From: Oscillospiraceae bacterium | GTDB taxonomy: Bacteria; Bacillota_A; Clostridia; Oscillospirales; CAG-272 | Length of the DNA stretch: 9,695 bases | Assembly: GCA_015064195.1 (NCBI GenBank) | Contig: SVSO01000101.1 | Span: 1 to 9,695 of the forward strand | Direction: 5' to 3' | Part shown: piece by piece, positions 1 through 6,884 of the stretch | Layout of the letters: each line of letters opens with the position of its first letter | Numbering within the stretch: the stretch's first letter is position 1 | Position numbers and translations under genes: made by a program | Notes under the pieces: model-generated | Told to the model about the DNA's origin: nothing | The model's input: the letters and a program-made list of their open reading frames with translations, nothing else | The model's database searches: none

Positions 1-20
1 AAACGCAAACCCCGATTGTT

Positions 21-170
21 GCTACACAAACTTAGATAGAAGAGGGCTTACACCATACTATTAAGTGGAATTTGCGCTTTTGCCAAATTCAAAAATAGTA
101 TGGCTAAAAAAGGGTATAGTATCCCTAAGTGATAAATACCGCTCTTCTAACAATATTAAGTTTGTGTAGC
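21..170. repeat. Nested inverted-repeat element (MITE-like or structured small RNA)
   Basis: Seen directly: 14-bp perfect arms GCTACACAAACTTA (21-34) and TAAGTTTGTGTAGC (157-170); next inward TAGAAGAG (37-44) pairs with CTCTTCTA (142-149); then CCATACTATT (53-62) pairs with AATAGTATGG (94-103); innermost GAATTTG (68-74) pairs with CAAATTC (84-90). Much of the 150 bp can therefore fold into one long branched hairpin. I see no coding sequence. A perfect sigma-A promoter on the minus strand ends about 7 bp outside the right arm, so a minus-strand transcript would begin almost exactly at base 170. Two readings fit: a miniature inverted-repeat transposable element (no clear target duplication seen), or a small structured RNA or 5' leader whose downstream gene lies off the left edge. 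The structure is certain, the identity is not. Confidence 0.6.
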
Positions 171-176
171 TCTTAT

Positions 177-205
177 ATTATACCACATTTTTGTTTCTCT
201 GTCAA
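177..205 (-). promoter_or_regulatory. Consensus sigma-A promoter firing into the inverted-repeat element
   Basis: On the minus strand TTGACA (200-205) and TATAAT (177-182) are separated by exactly 17 bp, a perfect match to consensus. Predicted start is near base 170, at the outer edge of the inverted repeat. The bases before the -10 (gtgg) match those of the promoter at 2028-2056. No gene is visible downstream within the window. Confidence 0.75.
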
Positions 206-219
206 GATGTTGGATTATC

Positions 220-250
220 ATGCAAACCGCTTGCATTCACGCGCGGTTTG
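220..250. promoter_or_regulatory. Overlapping palindromes over a -35 box (operator-like)
   Basis: Two inverted repeats are nested here. ATGCAA (220-225) and TTGCAT (231-236) flank 5 bp, giving a 17-bp LacI-family-like operator shape. CAAACCGC (223-230) and GCGGTTTG (243-250) flank 12 bp, with centres two helical turns apart. Both cover the -35 of the plus-strand promoter. A LacI/GalR-type sugar regulator is my guess, consistent with the sugar-hydrolase remnant downstream; no regulator gene for it is in the window. Confidence 0.45.
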
Positions 251-259
251 TAATACAAT
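231..259 (+). promoter_or_regulatory. Sigma-A promoter of the decayed glycoside hydrolase gene
   Basis: TTGCAT (231-236) and TACAAT (254-259) have 17-bp spacing. Predicted start is near 266, about 25 bp before the ATG at 291. A weak AAAGG Shine-Dalgarno-like run lies at 276-280. The -35 hexamer sits inside two overlapping palindromes, which suggests the promoter was repressor-controlled. Confidence 0.6.
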
Positions 260-290
260 CACAGCAACATCATCGAAAGGCGGGCTTCGC

Positions 291-607
291 ATGAACTATG
301 CGGCAACGAACGGCCACGAGCCGTTCGACCGTTTCCAGCTCCGGTCGGCTCATTCGTCTGCCTTGAGATTTTCCGCAAATATCCCGAACGCTGGCCTCCC
401 TCGCGCAGATTCTCGGCTGCGATGAGATCGCAGACGAGGTGAACGCTAAGATCGCGCGCAATGATCCGGCGTATCCGGAACAGAACGACTGGCGCGGACG
501 CATTTGGCCGCCGATGAATCAGCTCGTCTGCGAATCCATGAAGCACGCCGGGCGGCCTTCTCGCGTACATCGCGCTCGATTTTTATAAAAATGCAGGCGA
601 AACCTGA
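291..607 (+). pseudogene. Remnant of a six-hairpin (alpha/alpha-toroid) glycoside hydrolase
   Basis: No single frame spans this stretch. The ATG at 291 opens a frame that ends at 423. From 367 another frame reads about 60 codons with a recognisable motif at about 463-546: ARNDPAYPEQ, then DWRGRIWPPMN. The WRG-x-IW-x-PMN signature is typical of the C-terminal part of GH63/trehalase-like (MGH1-type) glycosidases. After about 550 the sense shifts again, to a frame reading LLAYIALDFYKNAG that stops at 605-607, just before the terminator, which suggests the gene once ended there. The remnant is about 105 codons; such enzymes usually have several hundred. Internal deletions plus frameshifts are the simplest explanation. 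Family assignment rests on one motif. I do not recognise the first 25 codons. Confidence 0.5.
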
Positions 608-616
608 ACAAAATTA

Positions 617-645
617 CACCGCCGCTTCCGACGGAAGCGGCGGTG
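617..645. terminator. Bidirectional rho-independent terminator between convergent remnants
   Basis: A perfect 13-bp stem, CACCGCCGCTTCC (617-629) with GGAAGCGGCGGTG (633-645), has a 3-base loop. On the minus strand it starts 4 bases after the TGA at 650-652 and is followed by a T-rich tail (TGTAATTTTGTT). On the plus strand it lies 9 bases after the stop at 605-607, with a poorer T-tract. It probably served both convergent units and serves the minus strand better. Confidence 0.8.
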
Positions 646-649
646 GGTA

Positions 650-1333
650 TCATTGTTTGCCGATCGGCAGTTCGATGTCGGATTCTTCCAAGATCACCGT
701 ATTTCTCGCGATCTTCGCGCTCGTCTGTTCGGAAAACAGACCGCGCCGGTTGGTATGCGGTACATAGTGCGGAAACGCCGACGAGGAGATATCGATCCTT
801 AGCTTTTCACCCTTTTTGATGACAAATGCGTGCTCATCGAAGGAGAAGGTCATCTCAATATCCGTCCCCGACTGATAGGCCGCATCGAAGTTCGAGATCT
901 GGTTGATGTCATCGCGCAGGCCGTAGTCGCCCTCCGGCTTGCACAGGCTGATACGCAGGTAGAAGCAGGTATCCTCGCAGTCTGAGCGCACCTTCAGCTT
1001 CGCCTTGATCTTTCCCTTCACGAACGTGTCCGCATCAAACTCAGGCGTATAAACGGAAATGATGTCGTACCGCGAATTCAGCGGATTCTGCCATGCATTA
1101 CCGCCGAAGTTGGCGGACAGTCCGCCTGCAAAGACTGCCGGCGCATACGGATTATAGGTATAAGTGACGCTTCCCGTGCCGAGCGTAATGCTGCGGAAAG
1201 CGTCCGCAGCGCAATCATCGTCACAGCACCATCTGTCGCCGAAGAGCTTGTAGTAAGTGATCTTTCCGCGTTCAAACGGAGGCTCGCATTTGCCGCGGAT
1301 AGAATCGATCCAGCGGATTACATAGCCCTCAAA
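650..1333 (-). pseudogene. C-terminal fragment of a CocE/NonD-family hydrolase
   Basis: About 227 codons match the end of CocE/NonD (X-Pro dipeptidyl-peptidase-like) serine hydrolases: a pre-domain RW-D segment, then ITYYKLFGDRW, a YTYNPYAPAV segment, NSRYDIISVYTPEF, and the jelly-roll signature KLRIDISSSAFPHY. These belong to the non-catalytic PepX C-terminal beta domain. The N-terminal alpha/beta-hydrolase domain with the Ser-Asp-His triad is absent, roughly 300 residues of a usual 500-600. The fragment is in frame with a HAD piece upstream, forming part of a 327-codon open frame starting at 1633, but that ATG has no ribosome binding site and lies inside out-of-frame acetyltransferase sequence. 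It ends with TGA at 650-652 and a terminator follows. A stable chimeric protein is unlikely. Confidence 0.75.
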
Positions 1334-1585
1334 TGCGCCGTAATGCTCCATCAGGCGGTAAAGTCCCTGCGCCTTGTTCATACCGGCGGGAACGATGTCA
1401 ATGCAGATGCCGTTCTGGAGCGGATTCAGGAATTCTCCGTATTTTTCTCTAATGCACGCAACCGTCTCAGCGGCTTCGGCGGAAGTCGTGCGCCGCACAC
1501 TGATCTGGTTGAAATAATCAAACTTCGGAAGCTCATCAAACAGGCAGACCTTTTCCGCCGCAACATAAGACGGACGATCCTCTGC
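1334..1585 (-). pseudogene. Internal fragment of a Cof-type HAD phosphatase
   Basis: About 84 codons resemble the cap domain and following motif of Cof-like HAD hydrolases: a YFNQISVR strand, then CIDIVPAGMNKAQGLYRLMEHYG. The I-x-P-x-G-x-x-K-x-x-G-L segment is the hallmark that carries the conserved motif III lysine. Both the N-terminal DxD nucleophile motif and the C-terminal GD-x-x-ND motif are missing. The piece joins acetyltransferase sequence on its upstream side (near 1580) and CocE/NonD sequence downstream (near 1333). I place the borders by where family resemblance changes, so they are good to about 15 bases. Confidence 0.6.
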
Positions 1586-1947
1586 CGTCGCCGGCTGTGC
1601 AGAACATCGCGATCGGCTGATCCTCAAGCGCATTCACGAAATCGAAGCAATAATCAAGGGTTTTCGCACAGTATCCATTGCCGCGATGCTCCTCCGAAGT
1701 AAAGACCGCACCCCAGTTGCAGACGGAATTCTCATGCTCTCCTCATCCCATCCAGACACGCGACAGTCCGATCCCGTCATCGTGCGTCAGGAAAAAGAAA
1801 TCCTTTCAGACATCGGAAAACGTACCGGAAAGACGCAGGTGCATATAGACATCTTCTTTAGGGATCATTTCAAAAAGAGAGCGACAAACGGCATCATTCC
1901 CGCTGCCAACAATATAATGATCAGATCGGATCAAAAAATCACTTCAT
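1580..1947 (-). pseudogene. Decayed GNAT-family acetyltransferase
   Basis: Minus-strand translation gives a clear GNAT protein broken by stops: SDHYIVGSGND, PKEDVYMHLRLSG, then TGA (1806-1808), KDFFFLTHDDGIGLSRVWMG, then TGA (1743-1745), then HENSVCNWGAVFTSEEHRGNGYCAKTL in three adjoining blocks. HRGNGYCA is the acetyl-CoA pyrophosphate-binding loop (R-G-x-G-x-A/G). The second TGA sits where Trp (TGG) would fit, a single G-to-A change. The likely start ATG at 1945-1947 is out of frame by one base with the rest (ATGAAG followed by an extra T). The C-terminal beta strands are lost at the junction with the HAD piece near 1580. This is the first gene downstream of the promoter at 2028-2056. Substrate unknown. 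Confidence 0.7.
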
Positions 1948-2027
1948 TTATACAAAAAACCGTCCGCGCGTTTTTTCCTGTTCATTTGCAAAAGAAGACA
2001 TTTTCGATATGATTCCTCAACGGATTG

Positions 2028-2056
2028 ATTATACCACTAAACGCCCTTCTTGTCAA
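2028..2056 (-). promoter_or_regulatory. Consensus sigma-A promoter upstream of the dead GNAT-HAD-CocE unit
   Basis: On the minus strand TTGACA (2051-2056) and TATAAT (2028-2033) have exactly 17-bp spacing. Predicted start is near 2021. Both hexamers are perfect although the genes downstream are decayed, so the promoter may still make a transcript ending at the 617-645 terminator. Two copies of CGTTACAA (2093-2100 and 2117-2124, 24 bp apart) lie upstream of the -35. Confidence 0.75.
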
Positions 2057-2163
2057 TAGGGGTCCAGAATCTTTCTGCAAAATAATGCGCCGCGTTACAA
2101 TGGACACGAGGTCATCCGTTACAAATGAAATTATGGGGAAAAGCGCATTGGCCTGAATAGAAA

Positions 2164-2201
2164 AGGCATTTTCACGGTCATCACTGACCGTGAAAATGCC
2201 T
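2164..2201 (-). terminator. Rho-independent terminator of the glycyl radical enzyme operon
   Basis: A perfect 17-bp stem, AGGCATTTTCACGGTCA (2164-2180) with its complement (2185-2201), has a TCAC loop. It lies 42 bases after the solute-binding protein stop and is followed on the minus strand by TTTTCTATTC. It marks the 3' end of the minus-strand operon. Confidence 0.85.
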
Positions 2202-2243
2202 CTCGCGTGTGTGGATGCCGCAGCCACTAAAAAGCAGCATTCA

Positions 2244-3740
2244 TCACCAGCTCATTGCCATGATATCTTCCATCGCTTTCGCCCATTTCTCCTTATTTTT
2301 TGCAACCATAGATGCCCATGTGGGAGATGCTTCCTTCATGATATCCTTGTAAAGTCCGTACGGTGAACCGAGCGGGCCGTCAAACAGATCGCCTACCTCG
2401 AATACACACGATTCGGTGATCAGATCAAACATCCGGCTGTCGTTCTCATCCGGTGAATACCGTGTTTTCAGCGTGATTTCAAAATATTCCGGAATAACGA
2501 CGCGGTAAAATTCGCTGGAAAGCGCTTCCAGAACCGCGGATGCACTGTCGTAATCCGCTGAGCTTACCGGAATCAGCGCATAGCAGGAGCGCTGAGCGAC
2601 CGTGCGATATTCCTTCTGCTCCTCATCATATTTCGGTAAGGGAAGCAGGCCGGCTTTGAAATCCGACTCGGGAACGATGGTGGCCGCATCGCCGACGAGA
2701 GCCATACTGAACAGCACTTTTCCTTCTACAAACGGCTTGCTGACATAGTTGCCGCCGTCGGACAGAACCTGCCAGTCCTCCTTCGTCAGTCCGCCGAGGT
2801 CGTTGGCATCGTGAACATTTTCGTTCTCTCTGACCAGCCGCCAAAGCCGCTCCATGACGTTCATAGCGTGTTCGTTGTCGTAGGTGAATTCATAGCCGTC
2901 CGCGCTTTTTTTGTACATGAACAGATCACAGCCTGCCGGAATTCCGATATACTTGTTGTTGTCACCGAACGTAAGGCCGTACTGATCCGACGGATCCTTC
3001 TTGGTGTCGCCGTTGAGATCCGCATAGGTGTCTTTTATCAGCGATTCCAGCGTATCCAGTGTCCATTTGCCGGCATCAACAATGTCATACAGGCTCTCGG
3101 TGTGACCCAGTGTAGCATAGAGATCGGAGTTGAAATAGGTGCAGAAGGAATGCTTGACGTTGGCGACGGAGAAATTGCCGGTCAGGCAGTAAATATAATC
3201 GGTCGGCAGTGCGTCGATGATGGCCGAATTATACCACGGCTTGTCAATATTGATGTAGGCGGTGTCGGAAAGGTCGATGAAATAGCGGTTCTGCAGCATC
3301 TGGAGCGTATAGTTGCCGACGTCGAACACGATATCCATGTCCTCATCGCCCGCCATGATGCGTCCGATAATGCGATTCGGGAAGGTATTAAGCTCGTTCG
3401 AAAAATAATCCTGCGAGGTGTACACAAGCTCCACATTCAGCCGCTCCTTGACGCGGCCGATGGAGTTGTATACGGCATCGTTCAGGCGGTTGCCGGTTTC
3501 TTCCTCGCTGTACATTTCGTGAGTAAATGCTTCTTTGTAGTTGCAGATCATCAGATTAACCGTCTTTCCGCCAAGATCAAGGTCGTCCGGAAGATCGTCG
3601 CTTTCAAACTGCGCGGTCGTTTCCGCCGGCACAGTCGTGTCACTCGCGACGGTGGTTCCGACGGGATCCGCCGCTTCGCCGCAGGCGGCCAGCGACGCGA
3701 GCATCGCCAGCAAAATCAGGGTAGCGGTATGCTTTTTCAT
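2244..3740 (-). CDS. Extracellular solute-binding lipoprotein (carbohydrate ABC-type)
   Basis: A 498-residue protein starts at ATG 3738-3740, chosen because AGGAG lies 7 bases upstream and a signal peptide begins at once; an upstream in-frame ATG at 3773 overlaps the previous gene and lacks these. Residues 1-20 form a lipoprotein signal (MKKHTATLILLAMLASLAAC): Lys-Lys, hydrophobic core, lipobox LAAC with Cys20 as lipidated residue. A Thr-rich linker follows, then a family 1-type solute-binding fold with an acidic DLNGDTKKDPSDQYGL loop that looks like a calcium-binding turn common in this group. It should sit on the outer face of the membrane and bind an oligosaccharide or related ligand. It is the last gene of the operon, 19 bases after the activase stop. 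No ABC permease or ATPase gene is in the window, so its partners are elsewhere or it acts as a sensor. Ligand unknown. Confidence 0.88.
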   Translation of the reverse strand: MKKHTATLILLAMLASLAACGEAADPVGTTVASDTTVPAETTAQFESDDLPDDLDLGGKTVNLMICNYKEAFTHEMYSEEETGNRLNDAVYNSIGRVKERLNVELVYTSQDYFSNELNTFPNRIIGRIMAGDEDMDIVFDVGNYTLQMLQNRYFIDLSDTAYINIDKPWYNSAIIDALPTDYIYCLTGNFSVANVKHSFCTYFNSDLYATLGHTESLYDIVDAGKWTLDTLESLIKDTYADLNGDTKKDPSDQYGLTFGDNNKYIGIPAGCDLFMYKKSADGYEFTYDNEHAMNVMERLWRLVRENENVHDANDLGGLTKEDWQVLSDGGNYVSKPFVEGKVLFSMALVGDAATIVPESDFKAGLLPLPKYDEEQKEYRTVAQRSCYALIPVSSADYDSASAVLEALSSEFYRVVIPEYFEITLKTRYSPDENDSRMFDLITESCVFEVGDLFDGPLGSPYGLYKDIMKEASPTWASMVAKNKEKWAKAMEDIMAMSW

Positions 3741-3759
3741 AGTATCTCTCCTTTTTATT

Positions 3760-4650
3760 TTATTCCAGAACAATCAGTCCGAAGGAGGCGATGCACGCTT
3801 TGGCGCGCGCCATTTCCTCATCGGTGGGCAGGATTTCGGGGAGCGTATTCTCCATATCCAGCGATTTATACTTCGTTGCCGCGTAATTGTGGTAGGGAAG
3901 AAGCCGCACGCCTGTGATATGGTCAAGCTCACTCAGAAATCTGCCGATTTTTTCTATCTCGTCAAGATTCATACCGGGAACACAGGGGATGCGAATCTCC
4001 GCATCCTTGCCGGAGCGCGTCAGATACCGGAGATTTTCAAGAATCACTGCATTCGGCCGACCGGTGCAGCGGATGTGCGTTTCTTCATCAAACGCCTTTA
4101 CATCGTACAGGAAGAGATCTGTGTACGGCATAACCTTGTCAAATGCAGCCTGCGGCACAAATCCGCAGGTATCGACCGCCGTGTGAATGCCATGCGCCTT
4201 CAGTTTTGCCAGCAGCTCCGCGCAGAAATCCGCCTGCATCAGACATTCGCCTCCGGACAGCGTCACGCCTCCGTTCGAGCATTCGTAGAAATCCGCGTCC
4301 GAAAGAAGCTCTTCGAGGATGGTATCCGAATCCGCACCGCGACCGTAAAGTGACAGCGCCTTCGCACGGCAGACCGCCGTGCATTCGCCGCAGGCGATGC
4401 ACTTCTGCCGGTCAAAGTGATGGCCGTGCTCCGCATCCAGCGTGTGCGCGCCCGTCGGGCAGACTGCCGCGCATTTTCCGCAGCCGACGCACTTATGCAC
4501 AAGATAGCCCAGCTGCTTCTTATGCCCGATGCTTTCCGGATTGTGACACCAGACGCACTTCAACGGACAGCCCTTGAAAAACACGGTCGTTCGGATGCCC
4601 GGACCATCATGCACCGCGAAATGCTTGATATCGAAAATATAGCCTTCCAT
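3760..4650 (-). CDS. Glycyl radical enzyme activating enzyme (radical SAM)
   Basis: A 296-residue radical SAM protein that would use S-adenosylmethionine and a reduced [4Fe-4S] cluster to abstract hydrogen from the glycine of the neighbouring enzyme. Visible: the N-terminal GPGIRTTVFFKGCPLKC stretch with CxxxCxxC (Cys28, Cys32, Cys35) for the SAM cluster; an inserted ferredoxin-like domain with two CxxCxxCxxxC motifs (Cys54-57-60-64 and Cys84-87-90-94) for two auxiliary clusters; and SGGECLMQ near residues 132-139, the GGE motif binding the SAM amino group, with Cys where Pro is common. The ferredoxin insert is typical of activases of dehydratase/decarboxylase-type glycyl radical enzymes and is absent from the short activase of classical pyruvate formate-lyase. 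Start: GGAGG 7 bases before the ATG. The preceding gene's TAG is 2 bases upstream, so translation is probably coupled. Confidence 0.93.
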   Translation of the reverse strand: MEGYIFDIKHFAVHDGPGIRTTVFFKGCPLKCVWCHNPESIGHKKQLGYLVHKCVGCGKCAAVCPTGAHTLDAEHGHHFDRQKCIACGECTAVCRAKALSLYGRGADSDTILEELLSDADFYECSNGGVTLSGGECLMQADFCAELLAKLKAHGIHTAVDTCGFVPQAAFDKVMPYTDLFLYDVKAFDEETHIRCTGRPNAVILENLRYLTRSGKDAEIRIPCVPGMNLDEIEKIGRFLSELDHITGVRLLPYHNYAATKYKSLDMENTLPEILPTDEEMARAKACIASFGLIVLE

Positions 4651-4652
4651 TC

Positions 4653-6884
4653 CTATGCCTCCAATTCCGCACGACGGATAAATTCATCCTGGAAATTCTT
4701 CTCCATCTGGGTGAAGAACCAGCTCCATCCGCTGATACGCACCTGCAGATTGGGATATTTCTCCGGATGCTCCTGCGCATCGCGGAGGATCGCCGCGTCC
4801 TGCACGTTGCCCTGATAGCCGTAGCCGCCGCGCTTCATGAAGGTTCTGAGCAGTCCCAGCATAGCATTCAGACCGTCCTCGCCCTTTACCGCGGAAGGAT
4901 GGAGCATATAGTCGAAGGGGCATCCGTAGGCAAGCCCCGTCGCATCGATTTTCGTCACCGATTTGATGTGAGCGGTGATGCCCTTCCGATCCTGACCGAT
5001 GGAGGCGCTCATATTCTTTGAGAGAAGGTCGCCGCGTGCACGGCCGTCCGGCATCGCGCCGCACTTATCTGCCCATTTGTGAGAGAACCAGATGGATTCG
5101 CCGTTGACGACAAAGTGTCCTCCGCGCATATTTTTCCGGCTCGTCACCTTCGTCGTGAAGCGGTCAAGCAGCTCTACCGCAATACCGTCCACGCTGTCCA
5201 AATCGTTGCCGAACTTCTCCGGATCATCGAGAAGCATTTCCCGCAGCTCCTCATAGCCTTCCCAGTTCGCGAGCAGTGCATCACGCAGTTCTGCCATCGT
5301 GATCTTCTTCTCGTCATACACATACTTTTTGACCATCATCAGCGAATCTGCTGCCGTCGCGTGACAGCTGAGGAACATGACGGTGTTGTTGTATTTCACG
5401 CCATCGTGATAAGCATCTCTGCCGCATACTACGCTGTCCGGCATCGTACCGGAATACATGGGGGCGGGATTGATATCGCGAAGATGAGAATCATAGAAAT
5501 CAGAGATGACGAACGCCTTGTCAATGAGACATTCCGTCTGTGCATAGTACGCCGCCAGAAAGGCTTCAAAGGTATCAAACTCGCACACATCGCCGGTTTT
5601 ACATCCGATGAATGCGCCCGTCCCCGGATCTGTGCCGTCACCGAACACCAGCTCGATTCCTTTGGCGAGATTGACGTATACGTGCTCCGGCACGGTTTCA
5701 TGACCGCGGGATGCGAAATTGTTGCAGCCGGTGCCTACAAGCCGCCGCGTCTCCTCCTCGGTGCGTCCCAGCTTGCGCGAAATTTTCATGCCCAGCTCCT
5801 CGTTGATGAAAACGAGAGAATTCTTGCCGCGCCGGATCATGTCCAGCGCTTTTTTGAGAAAAGCATCCGGCGTGTTCGGCATCACCTTGACAAACAGCTT
5901 GGGATTGACGATGCAGGATTTGTCGTATGCATCCAGCATAATGTACGACAGCTCGTTGATGAGCGAATCACCGTTTTCATCCATGCCGCCGAAGTAGAGC
6001 GGCTGGCCGTGCTGATGGCCCTGATTGGTGTATTTTTCAAAGAAGTAGCGGAACAGCTCCTCCGCATTTTCCTTCGTCAGCCTGCCGCACGCCACATCAT
6101 TTTTATAGAAAGGATAGCCGTCCGCATCGAGATTACCGAGGGTGCGCACCTGAATGAGATCCAGATATTCCTGCATCAGATGGTAAAAATAGGTCAGTGT
6201 GAGATACTGATACAGTGTCTTGGGTGTCCCGCACGCGATGGTTTCAAGGCATTCGACAACGATGGGCATTTTCGGATCATCTGCAATATGCTTCCTTGCA
6301 CAGGCTGCGAAGCGTCCCATGAAGCGAATGATCGCGGTGTACACAATTTCAACGGAGACATAGTAACTCTCCATGTCGGGCGTGAGCGTACCGTTTTCCC
6401 TGTGCTGGCGGTGATACTGCTCCGCACGCGCTAAAATGCCGCCGAATCCCAGCCCGATGACGGAATCCCAGTCCGGTACGCTGTGGTCATAATCGCAGAA
6501 GATGATGCCTGCGCCGGTGGCTTCGATATTGGCGGTCGCTTTCCGGAATTCATCCGGCTTCGGAAGCTCTCCAAGCCATTCTACATTGAGGAAAAACAGG
6601 GGCTTGCGCGGCTTATTTAGCTCACGGGAGCGCGCCAGCGTCAGCCAACCGCAGAAATTGAAGCCGAACCAGTCTGCGGGATTAACTTCGATGGCGGCGT
6701 TGTCGAGCAGATACTCGATGGCTTTTGCCTTGATGATGGGATGCGGCTGTCCCGCCATGTCATGGGCGAGACGTTCGGCACCCGATACCAGCTCGTCCTG
6801 ATCCGCAATGCCGCTGTCCGGCTCAAAGTGCGGGTTTATGTACAAATTCAGCAGATGTCTGTCTTTATCGAATCGATTCCACAT
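4653..6884 (-). CDS. Glycyl radical enzyme, PFL-like family, of unassigned reaction
   Basis: A 743-residue protein of normal length for the family. Start: ATG 6882-6884 with AGGAGG 7 bases upstream; the frame extends 11 codons further without a ribosome site. Landmarks: HSVPDWDSVI-x-LGFGGI (about 134-150), GNLDADGYPFY (250-260), PLYFGGMDENGDSLINELSY (295-314), a Cys loop GTGCNNF with Cys387, SASIGQDRKGITA near the C-terminal third, and the radical loop RISGWSW with Gly719, followed by 24 residues. The activase gene follows directly. Classical pyruvate formate-lyase has adjacent cysteines here, and dehydratases/decarboxylases have Cys-x-Glu; this protein has Cys-Asn-Asn, the nearest Glu being residue 396. 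The C-terminus also ends in RRAELEA rather than the usual RT-x-H tail. Annotation as formate acetyltransferase would therefore mislead. It should act in the cytoplasm under anaerobic conditions. The 5' end overlaps the transporter gene by 20 bases. Confidence 0.92.
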   Translation of the reverse strand: MWNRFDKDRHLLNLYINPHFEPDSGIADQDELVSGAERLAHDMAGQPHPIIKAKAIEYLLDNAAIEVNPADWFGFNFCGWLTLARSRELNKPRKPLFFLNVEWLGELPKPDEFRKATANIEATGAGIIFCDYDHSVPDWDSVIGLGFGGILARAEQYHRQHRENGTLTPDMESYYVSVEIVYTAIIRFMGRFAACARKHIADDPKMPIVVECLETIACGTPKTLYQYLTLTYFYHLMQEYLDLIQVRTLGNLDADGYPFYKNDVACGRLTKENAEELFRYFFEKYTNQGHQHGQPLYFGGMDENGDSLINELSYIMLDAYDKSCIVNPKLFVKVMPNTPDAFLKKALDMIRRGKNSLVFINEELGMKISRKLGRTEEETRRLVGTGCNNFASRGHETVPEHVYVNLAKGIELVFGDGTDPGTGAFIGCKTGDVCEFDTFEAFLAAYYAQTECLIDKAFVISDFYDSHLRDINPAPMYSGTMPDSVVCGRDAYHDGVKYNNTVMFLSCHATAADSLMMVKKYVYDEKKITMAELRDALLANWEGYEELREMLLDDPEKFGNDLDSVDGIAVELLDRFTTKVTSRKNMRGGHFVVNGESIWFSHKWADKCGAMPDGRARGDLLSKNMSASIGQDRKGITAHIKSVTKIDATGLAYGCPFDYMLHPSAVKGEDGLNAMLGLLRTFMKRGGYGYQGNVQDAAILRDAQEHPEKYPNLQVRISGWSWFFTQMEKNFQDEFIRRAELEA

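Noticed and set aside
650..1633. A 327-codon open frame that could be called an intact hydrolase
   Set aside because: It begins without a ribosome binding site inside out-of-frame acetyltransferase sequence, joins a HAD piece to a CocE/NonD C-terminal domain, and lacks any catalytic domain.
1743..1808. In-frame TGA codons in the acetyltransferase read as tryptophan (recoded genetic code)
   Set aside because: TGA ends the intact solute-binding protein gene just before its terminator, and that protein encodes Trp with TGG. Only the decayed gene has internal TGAs, and it also has a frameshift and a truncation.
1982..2227. An 81-codon minus-strand frame between the terminator and the consensus promoter
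   Set aside because: It spans both the terminator stem and the perfect promoter, resembles no family and has no ribosome binding site.
5079..6434. A long plus-strand open frame (451 codons) opposite the glycyl radical enzyme
   Set aside because: It is antisense to a clearly conserved enzyme, resembles no family, and has no ribosome binding site; it reflects codon bias. The same applies to 2811-3917, 3541-4353 and 7757-8485 on the plus strand.
4653..6884. Annotation as pyruvate formate-lyase (formate acetyltransferase)
   Set aside because: The Cys-Cys active-site pair is absent, and the partner activase carries the ferredoxin insert seen with non-PFL glycyl radical enzymes.
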